Shown here: piece after piece, positions 1 through 13,200 of the stretch
Position numbering within the stretch: position 1 is the stretch's first letter
Layout of the letters: every line of letters begins with the position of its first letter
NCBI GenBank assembly: GCA_965153455.1
Contig: OZ234494.1
Span: forward strand, 23,746,001 to 23,810,000
Reading direction: 5' to 3'
DNA from: Sphagnum compactum
Taxonomy: Eukaryota; Bryophyta; Sphagnopsida; Sphagnales
Length of the DNA stretch: 64,000 nucleotides
Notes under the pieces: generated by a model
Told to the model about the DNA's origin: nothing
Seen by the model: the letters and a program-made list of their open reading frames with translations, nothing else
Databases searched by the model: none
Position numbers and translations under genes: made by a program

Positions 1-3000
1 GCTGGAAAGCTCAAAAGTTGCATTACTAGATTCTTGGTACTGCTAAGCTTTCACAGAATTATCTTTTTCTGGGAAGAACCGCAGAATTCTCCAAGTCTTA
101 TTTTGTGGGTTGAAGGACTACAAGAACTTAAACACAAAATCATATTGTTATAGAGGTGGTGGTCTTGCAACTGAACTATGTTAGACCTAAATTAATACAG
201 AAAGCTGATCCTTTTGAATGAATTTGTAGAATTGAATTTTGTTTTACAGCCTTGAGGTGCAGGCAAGATGCTCAGATTTGGTCTGCACATGGGAGCAGGT
301 GATGTCCTTGACCTTGGCAATTGACCTTGCAGCCAGCCAATGCCATGGCCAATTAAAATTCATCCCTTAGCATTTGCAGGACCTTCTTCAAGCCAGCCTC
401 TCCATCACAGGCTAGTGCAAAAACTATGGGCCTCCCAATCTGTGTCCGAGCAGTGTCTCTCACATGTTGTCATGGATAATTTCTAACTCAATCTATTAAG
501 TAGACATGAGAGCTTCCAGACAATCATCGGTTTCCGAGTGCTGATCATGCCCTATGCCACAGAACTAGGCTTAGTTCCACATCCAGTTCAACAAGAAGAT
601 AACAAACCTCAGCTTGCTGATCAGACTGATAGGGAGCAAACATTGACAGACAATATTTTAAGCCTACAGCTACTGTTCAGGGCCCCACAAATCAGAAGAC
701 AACAAGAGATGGGTCAAATGATGAAATCAAGGCTACAAACATATGAACACTTACAAAAATGCCAGATGCTCTGAGGGCCAAGGCATTTAGAACATCAGTC
801 CCAAGGCATACACCTCCATCAAGGAACACTGGCACTCAACCACATGCAGCTTGCACAAACTGCAGGGCAAAATCTATTTCAGAAATGTAGTTATGAGTTG
901 ATATTCTGATGCACATGCATGAAGAGATTTACAGAATGAATCTGTCCTATGGATATTTGCAAAACAGGTCAATGTGTGTGGTGTATATCAGAGGAGAAAT
1001 ACAAGCCTCTTCAAGTGCTGTATTGGTTGCAGGGACATAGTCAAGTTGGTGCACAATGATTAGACACAACAATACCTGCTGCTCCTGCTTGGAGGGCAAG
1101 CCTTACTAGAACCGGATTCAAAGACAAAAGTTAACTTGGGACAGCACTTCAGATACAAGTAGGACAGTGTAAAATGCTGAACCAGAGAGTACCTCAATAG
1201 CCAGTGTAACTGAAGACAAGATTGGTATCCTGACGATGCCTTCTTCTCTTCGGCATGTCGTATTCTCATTAGACACTGACAGAATTTGCTAGTGTAAGCT
1301 ATTCTAGAAGACAAGAAGGCAATGTTACTCAAAGACATATTCTGCAAGATTTGAGATCACATACTGTCTTCAGCTGTCAAGACTCCCTTCAGAAGGATGG
1401 GAAGCCTTGTGATTTTTTGCAGCAGAGTCAGATGTAGTGGTCATGCAAATCTGCAGTATATGCAAAACAGTAAGAAAGTGGTATACTTTTCAGCAGAACA
1501 AGACAAGACTGAATTTGCCCTGCACACCTGCAAAATCTTCAAAGACAATGGTGCCTTATCCTTCAAATATACTACAGAAAGGAACCTTCAGAAGAGAAAA
1601 TACAGTGAGGCACATTTAAAAACCTCAAACACTGACCCACTCTGGACCTTTGAGAAAACCACTCAATAATGTCTAAAGCATACGCTAGAATTTGACCTAT
1701 TCTTAATATTAGATTCTCTGCGGCCAAGACAAGTATTATCCACTGTGAGTGCAATGGCTTTAAATCCTGTACACTCTGCTTGGCGTACAAACTGAGCAAC
1801 CACATTCTGATCTTTGTAAACCTATTCCAACCAGTTGAAATGAGACAAGTACAAATATGCCAGTAGGTGGGCATGTTCTATGGTCTTAAAAAAAACCAGA
1901 AATGTGGCAAAATTCTCCCAAAGAAGCTCACATAAACATGATAGAATCATCAAAACAAAGTTCCATTTCATTTACTAATGTTTTTGCAGAGAGTGAACAA
2001 CATACAAGAAGAAGAACATGTGTGCAACATCTATGATGCAGCTAACATTCTGGATGCCAAGAGGCACTGCAGGAAAAAGTTGTTGAGACTTACATAGAGC
2101 TGAAAGAAGTGGATACCAGGACCTACTGAGGCAACTTTGTCAATGCTGCTAGTGGCCAAATATGAGTGGGTCTGCCAATACAGTCAAATTGCATCATGCA
2201 GAGACCTATGTTGCTTTGAGGGGAGAGAGCAAGTATGCGATACAAGACTTGCCTTCAGGATGAGCCATCCTCTGATTTGCTGTCAGGGCAACCATGATAG
2301 AGATGGAGATCTTGAATCCCAGTACAGCGGTGCTTAAAATCAACATTTGTGACATCAATCAGAATTTGAGGATGGAACCTGACACATTTGCAGTATATGG
2401 CAAAAACCACAACAACAGTGAGTCAAATTGGAAAAATCAATGCACGGTACTTCATGCTGTCATCATGCTGTAGAGAAGATGATAGCTGGAAATAATTCTG
2501 TTCAGTACTGCTGTCAGAAACAAAAGAACTGAAAACGAGCCTCAATTGGGAAATCACCCAATTAGACAGGAAAATTGTAAACATGACCAACCACAAAAAA
2601 TTACCAATGCATAGACTAGCAAAGACTTGAATGCTAAACAGCCTTGAAAGCTTCTCATCCCAACTGTCTCACATGCTGGTGACATGACACACTTAGAGAA
2701 AGAAATAGATATGGATAACTCTGTTATGAGACTTCAACTGAAAAGAAGACAGTACACCCTCAAAGTGTTGGGACTAAATGGGTAAAGTGCACATACCTGA
2801 TTCTCTCATATGCATGCCAATTCTATTTCAAGGACCACTCATCTTCAGCACCACAGGAATAATAGTCAAAGACCGTCTTTGGAAGCTTATGCTGGGCTGC
2901 TTCCTCATACCCACAGACAGTTACTAACTCAGTTGTCATGAGGATGGGGTAGCTCTTTTTTCTTGCTCAGGTCCTTACTCTTCAGACTACTTCAGAAGAT

Positions 3001-3596
3001 TTTCAGAGTGGGAGCATTTGTGTTTTTCTTTCTTTTGGTATGTGCTTCTTCAAATCTTGTCTGTTACATTCTGGAATCCCCCCTGCAGGAGAGCAATCCT
3101 GCAACAATGGAAGTAAGGCTCAGAAGAACTTTGTTGTGGGGTAAAGTTTCTGAACAGGAACTGCAACATAAAAGGAGCATATATAACTGTTGTAAAAATG
3201 GCCATAGTCAGATAGTCCAGACTGTAGATTGTCAAGATTTTCAGTACTCATTGTCTTAGGAAATGGAAACAAATTTCTTGGCATGCAGGCATCCCATGAA
3301 TAGGAGTTCTATGAGCAGGAGAATCTTGTACAAGGTGACATGCAGCCAGCAGTCCACTGTGATGTTGAGCTATATTTTCAGAGTTTTTACATGAATTGGA
3401 GGCAGATTGCACTCTTTAGAGCAATCAGTTGGATAGATCCTGAAAGAGGAATGCCTTCAGGTGCATTATCACTTGAAAAACAACAAAGTCAATTGTCAAT
3501 ACCATAAACCTCAGCATGCAACAGTGTGGATTGTTATTGATAGTGCGCAACAGTGTGGAGCCCAAAGTAAATAGCAATTACACATTGGATTGTTAC

Positions 3597-3917
3597 TTCA
3601 CTTAAGTTGATAACTAAGAAAACAAATTCAGATCACAAAATTCAGGGATGGTTGTTTTCCCCCATTGGGCTGAAAAAAAAATCTTCAACCTATACACAAC
3701 CCTATTCTGCTGAACATTGAATAATCCCTTTCTACCATTTCCATCTATCCTCTAAAATACTCACAAACCTACCAAACCCTATTACACGTTCAACTGTCAG
3801 TTCACTAAAGATAACTAAGAAAAAATTTCAGACCACCAAATCCAGCAATTTCATTAGCCATAACATTTTTTCTTCACACCTACACACAAGTCTACTCAAC
3901 ATTGAACACCCTCTGTA
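3597..3917. repeat. Imperfect direct duplication, about 200-bp period
   Basis: Two diverged copies (about 3597-3730 and 3801-3917) share the order: a block resembling TTCACTTAAGTTGATAACTAAG, an AAATTCAG-type block, CACACCTACACACAAG-like text, then CTGAACATTGAATAA-like text. Spacing between matching points is about 200 bp. No coding content is visible. Confidence 0.5.
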
Positions 3918-4560
3918 TATTACAATACGCTAATATTAATTTCTGGCTGTGGGCGCTTGGTCGCAAGCAGTCTTAACAAAGGTGAAGGGTTTCCACTTAC
4001 GGTGTGAAAACGCTCATGGAGCCTCACAGTTCTTGCTCCTGCCATCAGCCTAGGCCAAAACCGACGATGAACACACTTGGGAATACAAGTGGTTTGGGAC
4101 TTACACTCTGTGGAAGTAAAAATGTAAAAATAAATATATTTATATAATTTTACACGGTTCGATAAAACAATATAAAGAAATAAATTTAATATATATGTAA
4201 ATGACTTTACATGGCAATTTTGTAAATTTTTAGACATAAGGTGCAAAAAACATCAAATTTTGAATAATCTTTGTCATTGGAAATTCAATAAAAACTCAAC
4301 AAAATCAATTTTACTTTACTTCTGGCATTGGCCCAAGCCACACTAGTAGGGTATTATTCAATGCTGCTAGTTCCATTGAAGAAGAGACAAAAGCTCTCCT
4401 ACCCAACAAGCCCCTTAGATTCCATAGCTTAGGTGTCCACATGAACAAAGTGTTCAAGAATTTATCCACATGAAGCCATGCCCAAGGATTATGGCCTAAC
4501 AAAATTGATTCTATTCACATTTGCAATTGTGTCTTTCAAAACAATAACATTGTATAGCAA

Positions 4561-4578
4561 CACACACACACACACACA
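4561..4578. repeat. (CA)9 microsatellite
   Basis: Nine uninterrupted CA dinucleotides in non-coding sequence. Confidence 0.9.
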
Positions 4579-6476
4579 AATTCAAGTATGAACACTAATG
4601 TAGATAGATGAAGTCATGAACCACAAAAGTGGTCTAATAGCTTTCCAAAAGGGTTTCATGCCATTTCACCATTCATCAATCTATCATCAGGATGGTTTTA
4701 GGCTAAGGTATAAAGTCCATAAAAGCATTCTTCATTTATACATTGCTAGTCACTTGTTATTATTCTTCAAAGACTTGTTGGATATGTTTTAATAACAAAG
4801 TTTGACAAGCCTCCAATGAATTCACCATCTCCCACCCTTCCGTTATCTTGGCACCTGATACAATCCGAGTAATTCTCATATGTGTGTGAAGCCCTAATGT
4901 ACCATTCATTGTCATGGTGTATTGAAGTGCTGAAGGACCCCCTTTGACAATGACCCCCATGACAATGAAAGTACTACCACACAATGCAAGCATTCAAGCT
5001 ACCTAATAGTTCAGGAAGTTAATCTTGTTTGAGTTTGTCTGAATATGATGATGATGATGATGGTTTTAGTTTTTGTTGGTAGTGGCCATGATATCCAAAG
5101 ATCTTGGTTTTGCAAATTTTTGACCAAGAGAGCAAGCTTCCATCCATCATCACATGTGCCGGGCTTAAACCACAAAGCTGAAGGAGGTGAACAATTTGAA
5201 AGATGGTCAAAACCAGATTTACCACATACCCAACCATAAGTGAGGGAGCCATGTGAATTTCAATATGCCCATGCTTGCAACATCAGTGGTAAAAGGATTG
5301 TGGGAAGTGGGTAATGCTATGGAATTTGTTATCTCCCTGGAGTTGCTGGTAGAAGTGGTATGATTGATCAAGTTACATGAATACTCTGAAGGTGGAAATC
5401 TCCCTCCAAGCACCAGCCACACCAAGTGTCAAGTTACATCAGTCGGGAAGAAGGTTCGAAGGCGATTCATCAAAACAGTCAAGTAGCAGCACTGGTAACT
5501 CCATCAAATTTGGTCACCTGCAAACGATTGTTCAATTCTGAGGTTGCAGTAGCCGAAAGTGTTGGATCCTAGCAAGATCGAGCACAAAAACTAATGTTAA
5601 TCAAGCCTGGATTACCTAGAGACTCCCGTAAACCACTAAACCCTTTGGGCACAAGAGCTATGTACCTTGGCAGCCAGGCTACCACAGTAGAGAGCTCTTG
5701 TGTATTCCTAGCATCAAGATTATTCAAAATGGCTGGCAAGAAAAAGAAAAATTATGAGTGAAGAACCTGTGGTTAATGAGCAACAAAATTGAAGAAAAGA
5801 GCAAGCTGAAAACCAGACCTGGAGCTTCATGTGATGGGGTTTCTTCATAGTGTCTATCATCCGGCCTGAAATTTCACACAATAATGTGACATGAATCATT
5901 CAATCACTTCCTAGACCACACATGTACACTACTTCAAAGGAAAACTGTTTCTTGGGATCCAAATCCTTCAGTATGGCTCCAGAAATTTGCGGCCATACGG
6001 TTGTTGATTTCAAGACTACTCTGGAAGACTAGATACATGGGTAATTGTAGGGACAAACAAGAGATTGAAAGGCTCTGGACTGAGCATTTGCAAAAAGGGT
6101 TAGCCTGATTCATCATCCTTGAGGGTTTGTACTATCTAAACCATTGCCAAATTGCATCATTCCAAACTGATCACAAACAGATCTTGCATTCACCTTCCTG
6201 CCATGGATTCAAGACCTAGTATCACTCCTGATGAAACCCATACTTCTGCCTTACTGAAGTGAGTGATATTTGATGTGAAAGAAAGGGATACTCCAAATTA
6301 TGGATTGAGAACAAGATAAAGTATACATTTATGGCTGCACACAGTGTGTGCTTCCACAATTTCCACTTTGAATCTGATTGAGTTCTTTCAACAAGATGCT
6401 GGTGCAATCTGCAAGTATCAGAAAGCTTGAAGAAGAAAGTCATGTAAAATTCTCAACTACAGAGAGTAGTCTCAAG

Positions 6477-7293
6477 CTAAAATAACCTGAAGTTGCTGAA
6501 CGGCTTGCTGGAATTGGCGATAACATGACCCCAAGGCACCTCTGTGTTCTTACAATACACTTTGCCAGGTTGAACTTCACCAGGTTCAGCTCTGCCGCTG
6601 TTGGAAGGAAGCAAACAAACCTGGTACATTCTAGTTTCACCTCTGTTGCAATCGGAGAAGAAGCAAACCTGATTGCATTGGATATGCATTACCCTGTGAA
6701 CAACAACATCCAGCTGAAAATTTCTCTTGGCAGCCACTTTTGCAGTTCCTCTCACCTTTGCATGGACTGCATCCACAAACAGAAGAATCCATCCCAGGAG
6801 CCATGCGTGCATGCTCATTCTTTCCAAGCAGGCAGCCCCCGGGCTCTCACAGATGAAGCTATGTGTAATAGCCATGCGAGCCTTGATCTTTCCACAACTG
6901 GAAAGCTACTTGTGCTCCCTTTTTCCAACAATTCGACAGTTAGTCCTCCCAAACATCATTTTGATGAAGAGGCCAAACGCTCCACGATGTTATTGTCTTT
7001 TCCTGAGCTGCACGGCGTCCAAGAGATCGAGCTCGCAATTGTTTCTTCAACTCATCACTCGATCCAGTCTCTCAGATGGAGCATCGGTAGTGATTTGGTT
7101 GAAGCTGGCTCATAGATCAGAACTAAGTCGAGGAATATTCCGAACAAAAGCGGCTCGCGGAGTTCGTCAACAAGAAACCCCAAAGGTCACAACGACGACC
7201 CGGCAACGGGGGTTTGTTTTCTTGGATAGTGTGCAGCAGCAAATTGGCGTTTTTGAGTGTGGTAATGGTTTGTGCCGTATGGAGTTTAGTTGA
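6477..7293. other. Unresolved GC-richer patch with competing open frames
   Basis: Three open frames of 130-196 codons overlap here: two on the plus strand (6525-7115 and 6727-7293) and one on the minus strand (6477-6875). None has a domain I recognise. The minus frame contains a credible secretory signal (a Met-Ser-Met start followed by about 15 hydrophobic residues and an Ala-X-Ala-like end), so a small secreted protein or its first exon is possible, but no continuation exon was found. Composition alone can explain the long frames. It lies 0.7 kb upstream of the XRCC4-DUF3444 gene. Confidence 0.2.
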
Positions 7294-7517
7294 AGCAGGT
7301 TTAGGTGGTCGCTCGTACAATATTAATTCACAGCAGCCATTCACTGCAGGAGCTACTTTCACAAGCGGCTTTCTTGCGACAAAAAAACTCGACGATCGCT
7401 TGCACAGATAGGAAATCTGCAGGGCTACTGTAGCTCCTCTAATGCGCTTGCATAGGTTTCTCGTCTATTGGTTTGAGTTTCCTGCTCCTCGAGCTTCGTG
7501 AGCGCCTCCCCTCACAT

Positions 7518-7798
7518 GTAAGTTTGTCGACTCCTCGCAGTTCGTGTCCAAGGTTTGTTCTTTCTTCATGGTTGGAGCTTCCAGAGGTATCATCAACACT
7601 AGTTGCAGCTTACGTAGTGCAGCAATCGGTGGTCGATTTGAAGACTGCTGTTTTGGTTTGCAGATTGTTTATAGATCTGCTGTCTTCCTGCTGTTTCGGA
7701 GTCCAGATTGTTTATCTGTTTTTCTGTGTCTTCCTTCTGCCATGTGCAGAATCTTGTAGAGTTTGATAGTACTTGTTGTTTTTGGTCTGTTGCTGCAG
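7518..7798 (+). other. Probable 5'-UTR intron of the XRCC4-DUF3444 gene
   Basis: A strong donor (CACAT|GTAAGTTTG) at 7518 and a strong acceptor (T-rich tract ending TTGCTGCAG) at 7796-7798 bracket 281 bp directly upstream of the long coding frame starting at 8032. Leader introns are common in plant genes whose coding part is a single exon. This is inferred from splice signals only. An alternative acceptor (GTGCAG) lies at about 7748. Confidence 0.45.
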
Positions 7799-8031
7799 AT
7801 TTTCCATCGGCAAGCTGTTAGAGCGTTGTTTGTGATAGCTAGCTATAGTAACCAATGCTCAGACCAACTGCCATGTTGGTCCTTGAGAAGCTTTCTGTTG
7901 TTCATTGCTTCACAGTATAAGCTGTTTGTGATGTGTTTCTGAGGAGGAGGAGGAGGAGCAGGAGGTTGTTGCGGTGGGGAGGGCAGTAAGGGGGGGGAAG
8001 TGCTTGTGTTTTGAGCCATTTTGTTCAGAGG

Positions 8032-8919
8032 ATGGTGACTCAGGGGAATGAAACATTTGTACAGCTTCACGGTGTGCAGCAATCTGGTTTCTCCTCTGAG
8101 AGAAGCAACACGATTTGTGTGAAAGGAACATGGTATCCCATGCATTTTGTCCTTGTCATCACTGATGGTATCGATGCTTGGAGGACAGACGCAACGGAGA
8201 ATACTGTGACATTGCGATCAAGAAGCTTGCGACTCACAGAAACCGAGTATGTGGATAAGGTGCAATTGCACCTTGGCCAACAGCACTCGAGCTCTGTGTA
8301 TTTGTTGTGTCGCATTGACTCAGAGAAGGTGCGATTTACGTGCACTCCCATGGATAAGGATTACTCTCTTGGTTTCACCTTAGATCTGGTCCTGAACAAG
8401 GTGCCAGGCATGAGCATCACCTTTGATATGTTGCAATTTGTAATGCGGGCGCACACGGAGCTTCTGGAGCAGATGGATAGTAAGACGCGAATGTTTGAAC
8501 GCACAAAAGCTGCTGCAGAAAAAAGTGTCAGAGAGCTCCAGAAGGAGAAAAATGAGGTGGAATTAAAGTTTCTGCAGCTGAAGACACGGGCGGATGATGG
8601 TGCTTTGAGTGCCTTGTCACCAGCTGGGAAGAGGAAAGCTGAACATGTGGTGGAGAAAGGATCTGTGAGGCAAAAGCTACTACGGATTTTGCCTACCAGC
8701 CCACCACCCTCACCTCCTTCGGCCTCAAAGACGCCACTGTATTCCAATGGCAACAAAGAGCTTTCTAAATCTAGGAGTAAAGCAAGACGAAGAGTGGTGA
8801 CACCAACAAAGATAAATGGTAAGCACTCCATGTCTGAACCGAAGCATACCGGCTGGGGAGCACAAGCAAAATTCTTTCTTGGAGTTGCTGGTCCACGGGA
8901 GGAGCAGCAGACTGCTGAA

Positions 8920-8951
<32 letters not shown>

Positions 8952-10287
8952 TACTGACAGAGCAAGAGAGAAAGAGATGCTCATGGCTGCTGCCAATGTA
9001 GATGGATGCTTGGAGAGATCTCAATTTCCTGTTGGAGACTTGGCGTTTGCTGAAAGGCGCTATCGCCTGGGGACAGCACAAAAGGGAAGAAGAACAACTG
9101 GCTCGATGAAGAAAGGCAGGTCGAATGTTAACAAAGGGTCTGGCAGTAAGAGAAAGAAAGGAGGTCAAAGATCTGTTGCAAAGAAAGGTGCAGTAATCTG
9201 TGCAGACCAGATAGAAGATCAAGTGGCAAAGGGCATCAAACTGTTGGAGCCATTTACAAACTCTGGCTTGTGCGCTGGTCAGGATGGAGAAGAGAGGAGT
9301 CAGCTAACACTCCCCACCAAGAAAAGGGGCAGACCATTTGGGTCTGGAAAGGCCCAGAAACTATCATCTGAGAAGAAAGCAACAAGTTTACAGTTGAACA
9401 GCCAAACATACAGTGACGAAGTCTCACACTGGCCCGGTGTGTCTCTCCAGGGAAATGATGCACAACAGTTTGGGATTCTGGACAATCTAGGTGTTGCTCC
9501 AGTTCCTGATGAACAGAAAGAGTTCAATGTCATCAGTGCAGACTTCCATGATTTTGATGGCGATCGCACAGAGAATGCAATGGCCTTGAATCAATTCTGG
9601 GCTCTCTATGATGACAAAGACGGGATGCCTCGATTCTATGGCCGCATTTCGAAGTTGATTCACACACCTTTTGAGGTCAATGTTGAATGGCTGGAACCTT
9701 ATCGTCCAGTAGTTCCACCCTATGGCCTTGTTAAGTTAGCAGATCTCTCTGCATCATGTGGTGAGTTTAAGCTTGGAGGTGAGTGTGCACAGACATTGGC
9801 TGCTTTCTCCCACAGGGTGGAGATAGATATAGAGGGAACAAAATCCATTTTTCGATTATATCCCAAAAAGGGTGAGGTCTGGGCACTTTACAGAAGTTGG
9901 TGGCAGCATAAGCCTGTCCAATCTGATGCTGGGGAGGACGACAACGTGAAGTTTGAGTATGATTTAGTGCAAGTATGCAGTGACTTTTCAAAAGAAAAGG
10001 GTGTGAAAGTAGCACCACTTTATAAAATTCCAGGCTTTACAGCACTCTTTCAGTCAGAGGAAATTCAAGAATTGATTCCAGCTAAGGATGTATTGTCCAG
10101 ATTCTCTCATCGAATCTTTACATATCAAATGAGAGGAGATGAGAGGCCTGGAGTGCCCAAGGACTCCTGGGAGCTTGACCCTGCGGCTACTCCTGTGGAA
10201 TACCTAAAAGAGTCTCCAAATACGTATGGTGTTGATTGTCCACCTCCTGCAATGGAGTCACTCCAGACAGTTTCTGAGTCTGGTTGA
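8032..10287 (+). CDS. XRCC4 head/coiled-coil - AT-hook - DUF3444 fusion protein, single coding exon (751 aa)
   Basis: One uninterrupted frame of 751 codons. Residues about 25-135 match the XRCC4 head domain: VKGTWY at 30-35, TDGIDAW at 44-50 and DATE at 53-56 align with the plant XRCC4 consensus, and SSVY at 87-90 follows an LGQQ motif. Residues about 135-187 form the XRCC4-like helix with KTRMFERTKAAAEK, the region that in XRCC4 dimerises and holds DNA ligase IV. Basic clusters follow (199-202, 247-255). Then come an acidic run (11 Glu at 296-306), a Lys/Arg-rich stretch (360-386) and an AT-hook (KKRGRPFGSGK, 430-440). Residues about 496-705 are DUF3444 (FHDFDGDRTENAM, QFWALYDDKDGMPRFYGRI, VEWLEPY, KKGEVWALYR). 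DUF3444 normally follows a DnaJ domain in plants; no J domain is present. Nuclear localisation is inferred from the basic clusters and AT-hook. Start: ATG at 8032 is the first in-frame ATG; the frame is open to 8011 but without an ATG there. Plant XRCC4 genes usually have several introns, so the missing introns suggest retrocopy capture or fusion into an intronless DUF3444 gene. Whether it still supports end joining is unknown. Confidence 0.88.
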
Positions 10288-13200
10288 ATGGCTGGGGGTT
10301 CTTAGCTCATCTTGAATCCTCAGGAGCCTTGATGCTACTTTCTTACCCACCTTGACAGATGGTAGTAACAGCCGGCCTAAGATGCTCATGTTTGGTGCCT
10401 TGAGAGAGTTCAATCTGCTGATGGTTTGTGGGTTGAGCCAAGTATTTCAGCCTTCTATGTTGGAAGAGTGTGTGCAGAGAAAGTGGGTTAAGAGTGCTGG
10501 GAAAAACATTGGTTGTGACAGTGCCCATCCTTGGAAAGCAGGAGTGGCATTCAAGTCTCAGTGCAGACTTGGCAAGAAACCTGTGTGGCATATTGCTGGA
10601 TTGTCGGGAGGCCCATTGAGGTGGACATACAGTCTTTCATAGAGTAGGTGTTTCAGTTTGCTGGATTAATATTGTATGAAGTTTTGAGACATATATTATT
10701 CTTAAAATTCTATGCGTATTGTTGGATTCTCTGATTTTGTTGGTTGTGTCCACTGGGAAGAGCAGTGTGATCGCATCCTCTAAAATATTAAAATGATGAC
10801 ATCTATTGGGCAGGCAGGTACTCTGTCCAGAATCTTGCAAGATGTGCTGCTTTATGTGTCATCAATCTTCATTTGTAAAGTTTAGGGTTTGCTCAGGGGC
10901 AGCTCAGCAGATTGGTAGCTTTCTTACCTCTCACTAGATCGAGTGGTTCAGAAGCATTGTTGTGTCTGGAATCTCATGACACAGTTATAAGGATTATGAG
11001 AGGAATTTTACAACAAGCCTTTAGAAGCATTTGTTGTGTTGGAACTCTCTGTGATGGTATTGACTGTGCACAGTATTTGCACCTTCAGTTTGTGTTGTCT
11101 CAGGTGGCTTTCCCCAAATTTCTTTCTTCCTGCTGTTGGAGGTTTGAATTTGTCAAAGGAAAACAGATGTGAGAGCATGATGTCTAGCTATGTCCCTTGC
11201 ACAGGACCTGTCCTCGTTAGAGGGCCTCACATCTAAGCTTGTATTTCAATCTTTCTGGGCTTTATTGTGTTGATGTATCCTGTTGAAGTGTTCTTTGAAC
11301 CATTCTTTTTGTAGTGCTGGAGTGGGGAGATGTGGTTGCCCACTTCTTAACAACACACGTTTTTAGTGGTGATGAGGTAGAAACTGTGGAAGAGATGGGG
11401 TGGCCAATGAGAGTGCTGACAATTGAGCTTGAAGATGGCCAACAGTGAGGAAGGAGAACAGCTGAGAAGCTTTCAATCCCCATACTATGTCCATGCCAAG
11501 AACGTAAGTGTGATCTCTTTGAATATGTTTCTTTAGAAAGGCTTTCAATCCCAGTACTTGTTCACGTCAATGGGTCTTCCAACAATACCATTCTTCGGGT
11601 GCATCATGGCTTGAATGTAGTTTTAATTTCACCAGAAAGAAAATCCATTCATGAGTTTTTTTGCTACTTTTGAAAGCTTGCTTATTTGCAATTGTGTCCA
11701 TTGATGTGGAGATTTTTGATATCATGAACTCGTGTTTGCAATTGGTGACTTGTTACTTATTTTCCTGCTAAAGAAACTACATAAGTAAACTTTCAATTTG
11801 AAACTTGATGCCACAACAAGGACTAAGGATTTCTTTCTGATGAGGGGGCCTATGACTAATAATAAAAAAACTTATGACGCACGCAAAAAATACTGGACAT
11901 GGGTGAGGCCACGTGGCTCATTCATATTCGAGATCTCAAACCAGATCTTGAGATGTGGACTCTTGCCCTGTTTGTTTCTTGTGTTGCAAAATCAATGAAT
12001 TCTTGCTGGATGTGTAATTTTGCAGCCTTGCATATCTATATGACGGCAGTGTGCTTGCATATGTTGAAGCTGTCAACAAAAAGAAGGCCAAGAGCAATAT
12101 GGAATGTTATCTATAAGTGACAATGTATGCCTTTGTTGTCTCTTTTTCAGCTGCTTGACCTCACCTCCATTGATTAGAATTTTGCAAGAATGATGATTTG
12201 ATTGGGGATTTGCAAATTTTCTAGGGTTTTCTTTTTTCCATGTTATTATGGTTTCAATGTTTTTCTGATTTTTTCTTGTAAGGCTTTCAATTTTTCAGTG
12301 TTTTGTGAAATCGAAGTATAGGAGAAGGATCTATCAACAAACTTTTTTCCTACATAAAATGTCGCCATGACAATGACATTGCAAAAGGACAATGTTGCAG
12401 TGACAGGGATAGTGAGGAGGGATAGACTCACAATGAAGATGGACAGGTTGGTTGGTAACTTTCACTTGGTGAAAGTTAGGAAGTTACTTTGAGAAGTTAG
12501 AGAGTACCTTCCAGATTGTGTAAGTTATTGTTCTTGCAACATCACTACATGTAAGCGAACATGATTTCTTCAGCCCAATGAGGGACAAAAATATACAAAG
12601 GATAAAACACGACGATGCTTTATGATCATGCAAGAATTTGAAGTAAAATTTAGGGTGAGGGACAATGGCAAGAAATGCATGACTATTTGAAGTCTTTGTG
12701 TGTGGATGTGCACATCACGCAAGGAGAATATGATGACAACATCTATTCTCGAGGTTGTTTGTGCCTACTAGTCCTTGTGTATCTACCATTTAGCAACAAG
12801 GAAAGCAAATTGTTAGGTGGCCTAATGTGAAGTTGGGGGGTTTTGACCAAGCAAAACATAATACATATGTTGATCTCAAGGTTCACTATTTGGAACTTAA
12901 TAGCATCTCCATTTTGAAAGAGATTGTAATCATGTTCTCTTACATGAAGTTCTAATAGGCATGTTAATTTTTTCCATGAGAAGACAAATGGAAAACACTT
13001 GTTCATACCGCTAGGATTGTATGCACCATCATGAGAGGGGAAAACCTATGCCTTAAAAGTTGTTAGAGAGGGTAGTTTAGGCACATAATTTTTTAATTGC
13101 CCAGGCAAGAAAACAACAAGCACAACTAGACTCTTGATTTTTGGGTGCTTCATATGACTAGTATCCTTGAAAGCAATGTTGACCTCTAGATTTGGTGTGC

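Larger units (their letters stand above)
1..6476. other. Gene-poor stretch, decayed sequence
   Basis: No gene could be supported on either strand. Open frames are short, overlap each other and show no recognisable domain. Several stretches (for example 1.0-1.9 kb and 5.0-6.4 kb) look like weathered coding or transposon sequence with frequent stops, but I cannot name a source. A direct duplication (3597-3917), a CA microsatellite (4561-4578) and a short ATG run near 5045-5060 are the only structures I can point to. Confidence 0.5.

Noticed and set aside
6477-6875. Minus-strand frame with a signal peptide, considered as a laccase first exon
   Set aside because: Only the signal and a vague NFQLDVVV-like stretch resemble a laccase start; no copper-binding HWHG block or following exon is present.
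8361-8996. 211-codon minus-strand frame with a Ser run
   Set aside because: It is the antisense of the XRCC4-DUF3444 gene; the Ser run is the complement of the poly-Glu codons, and no independent domain or splice support exists.
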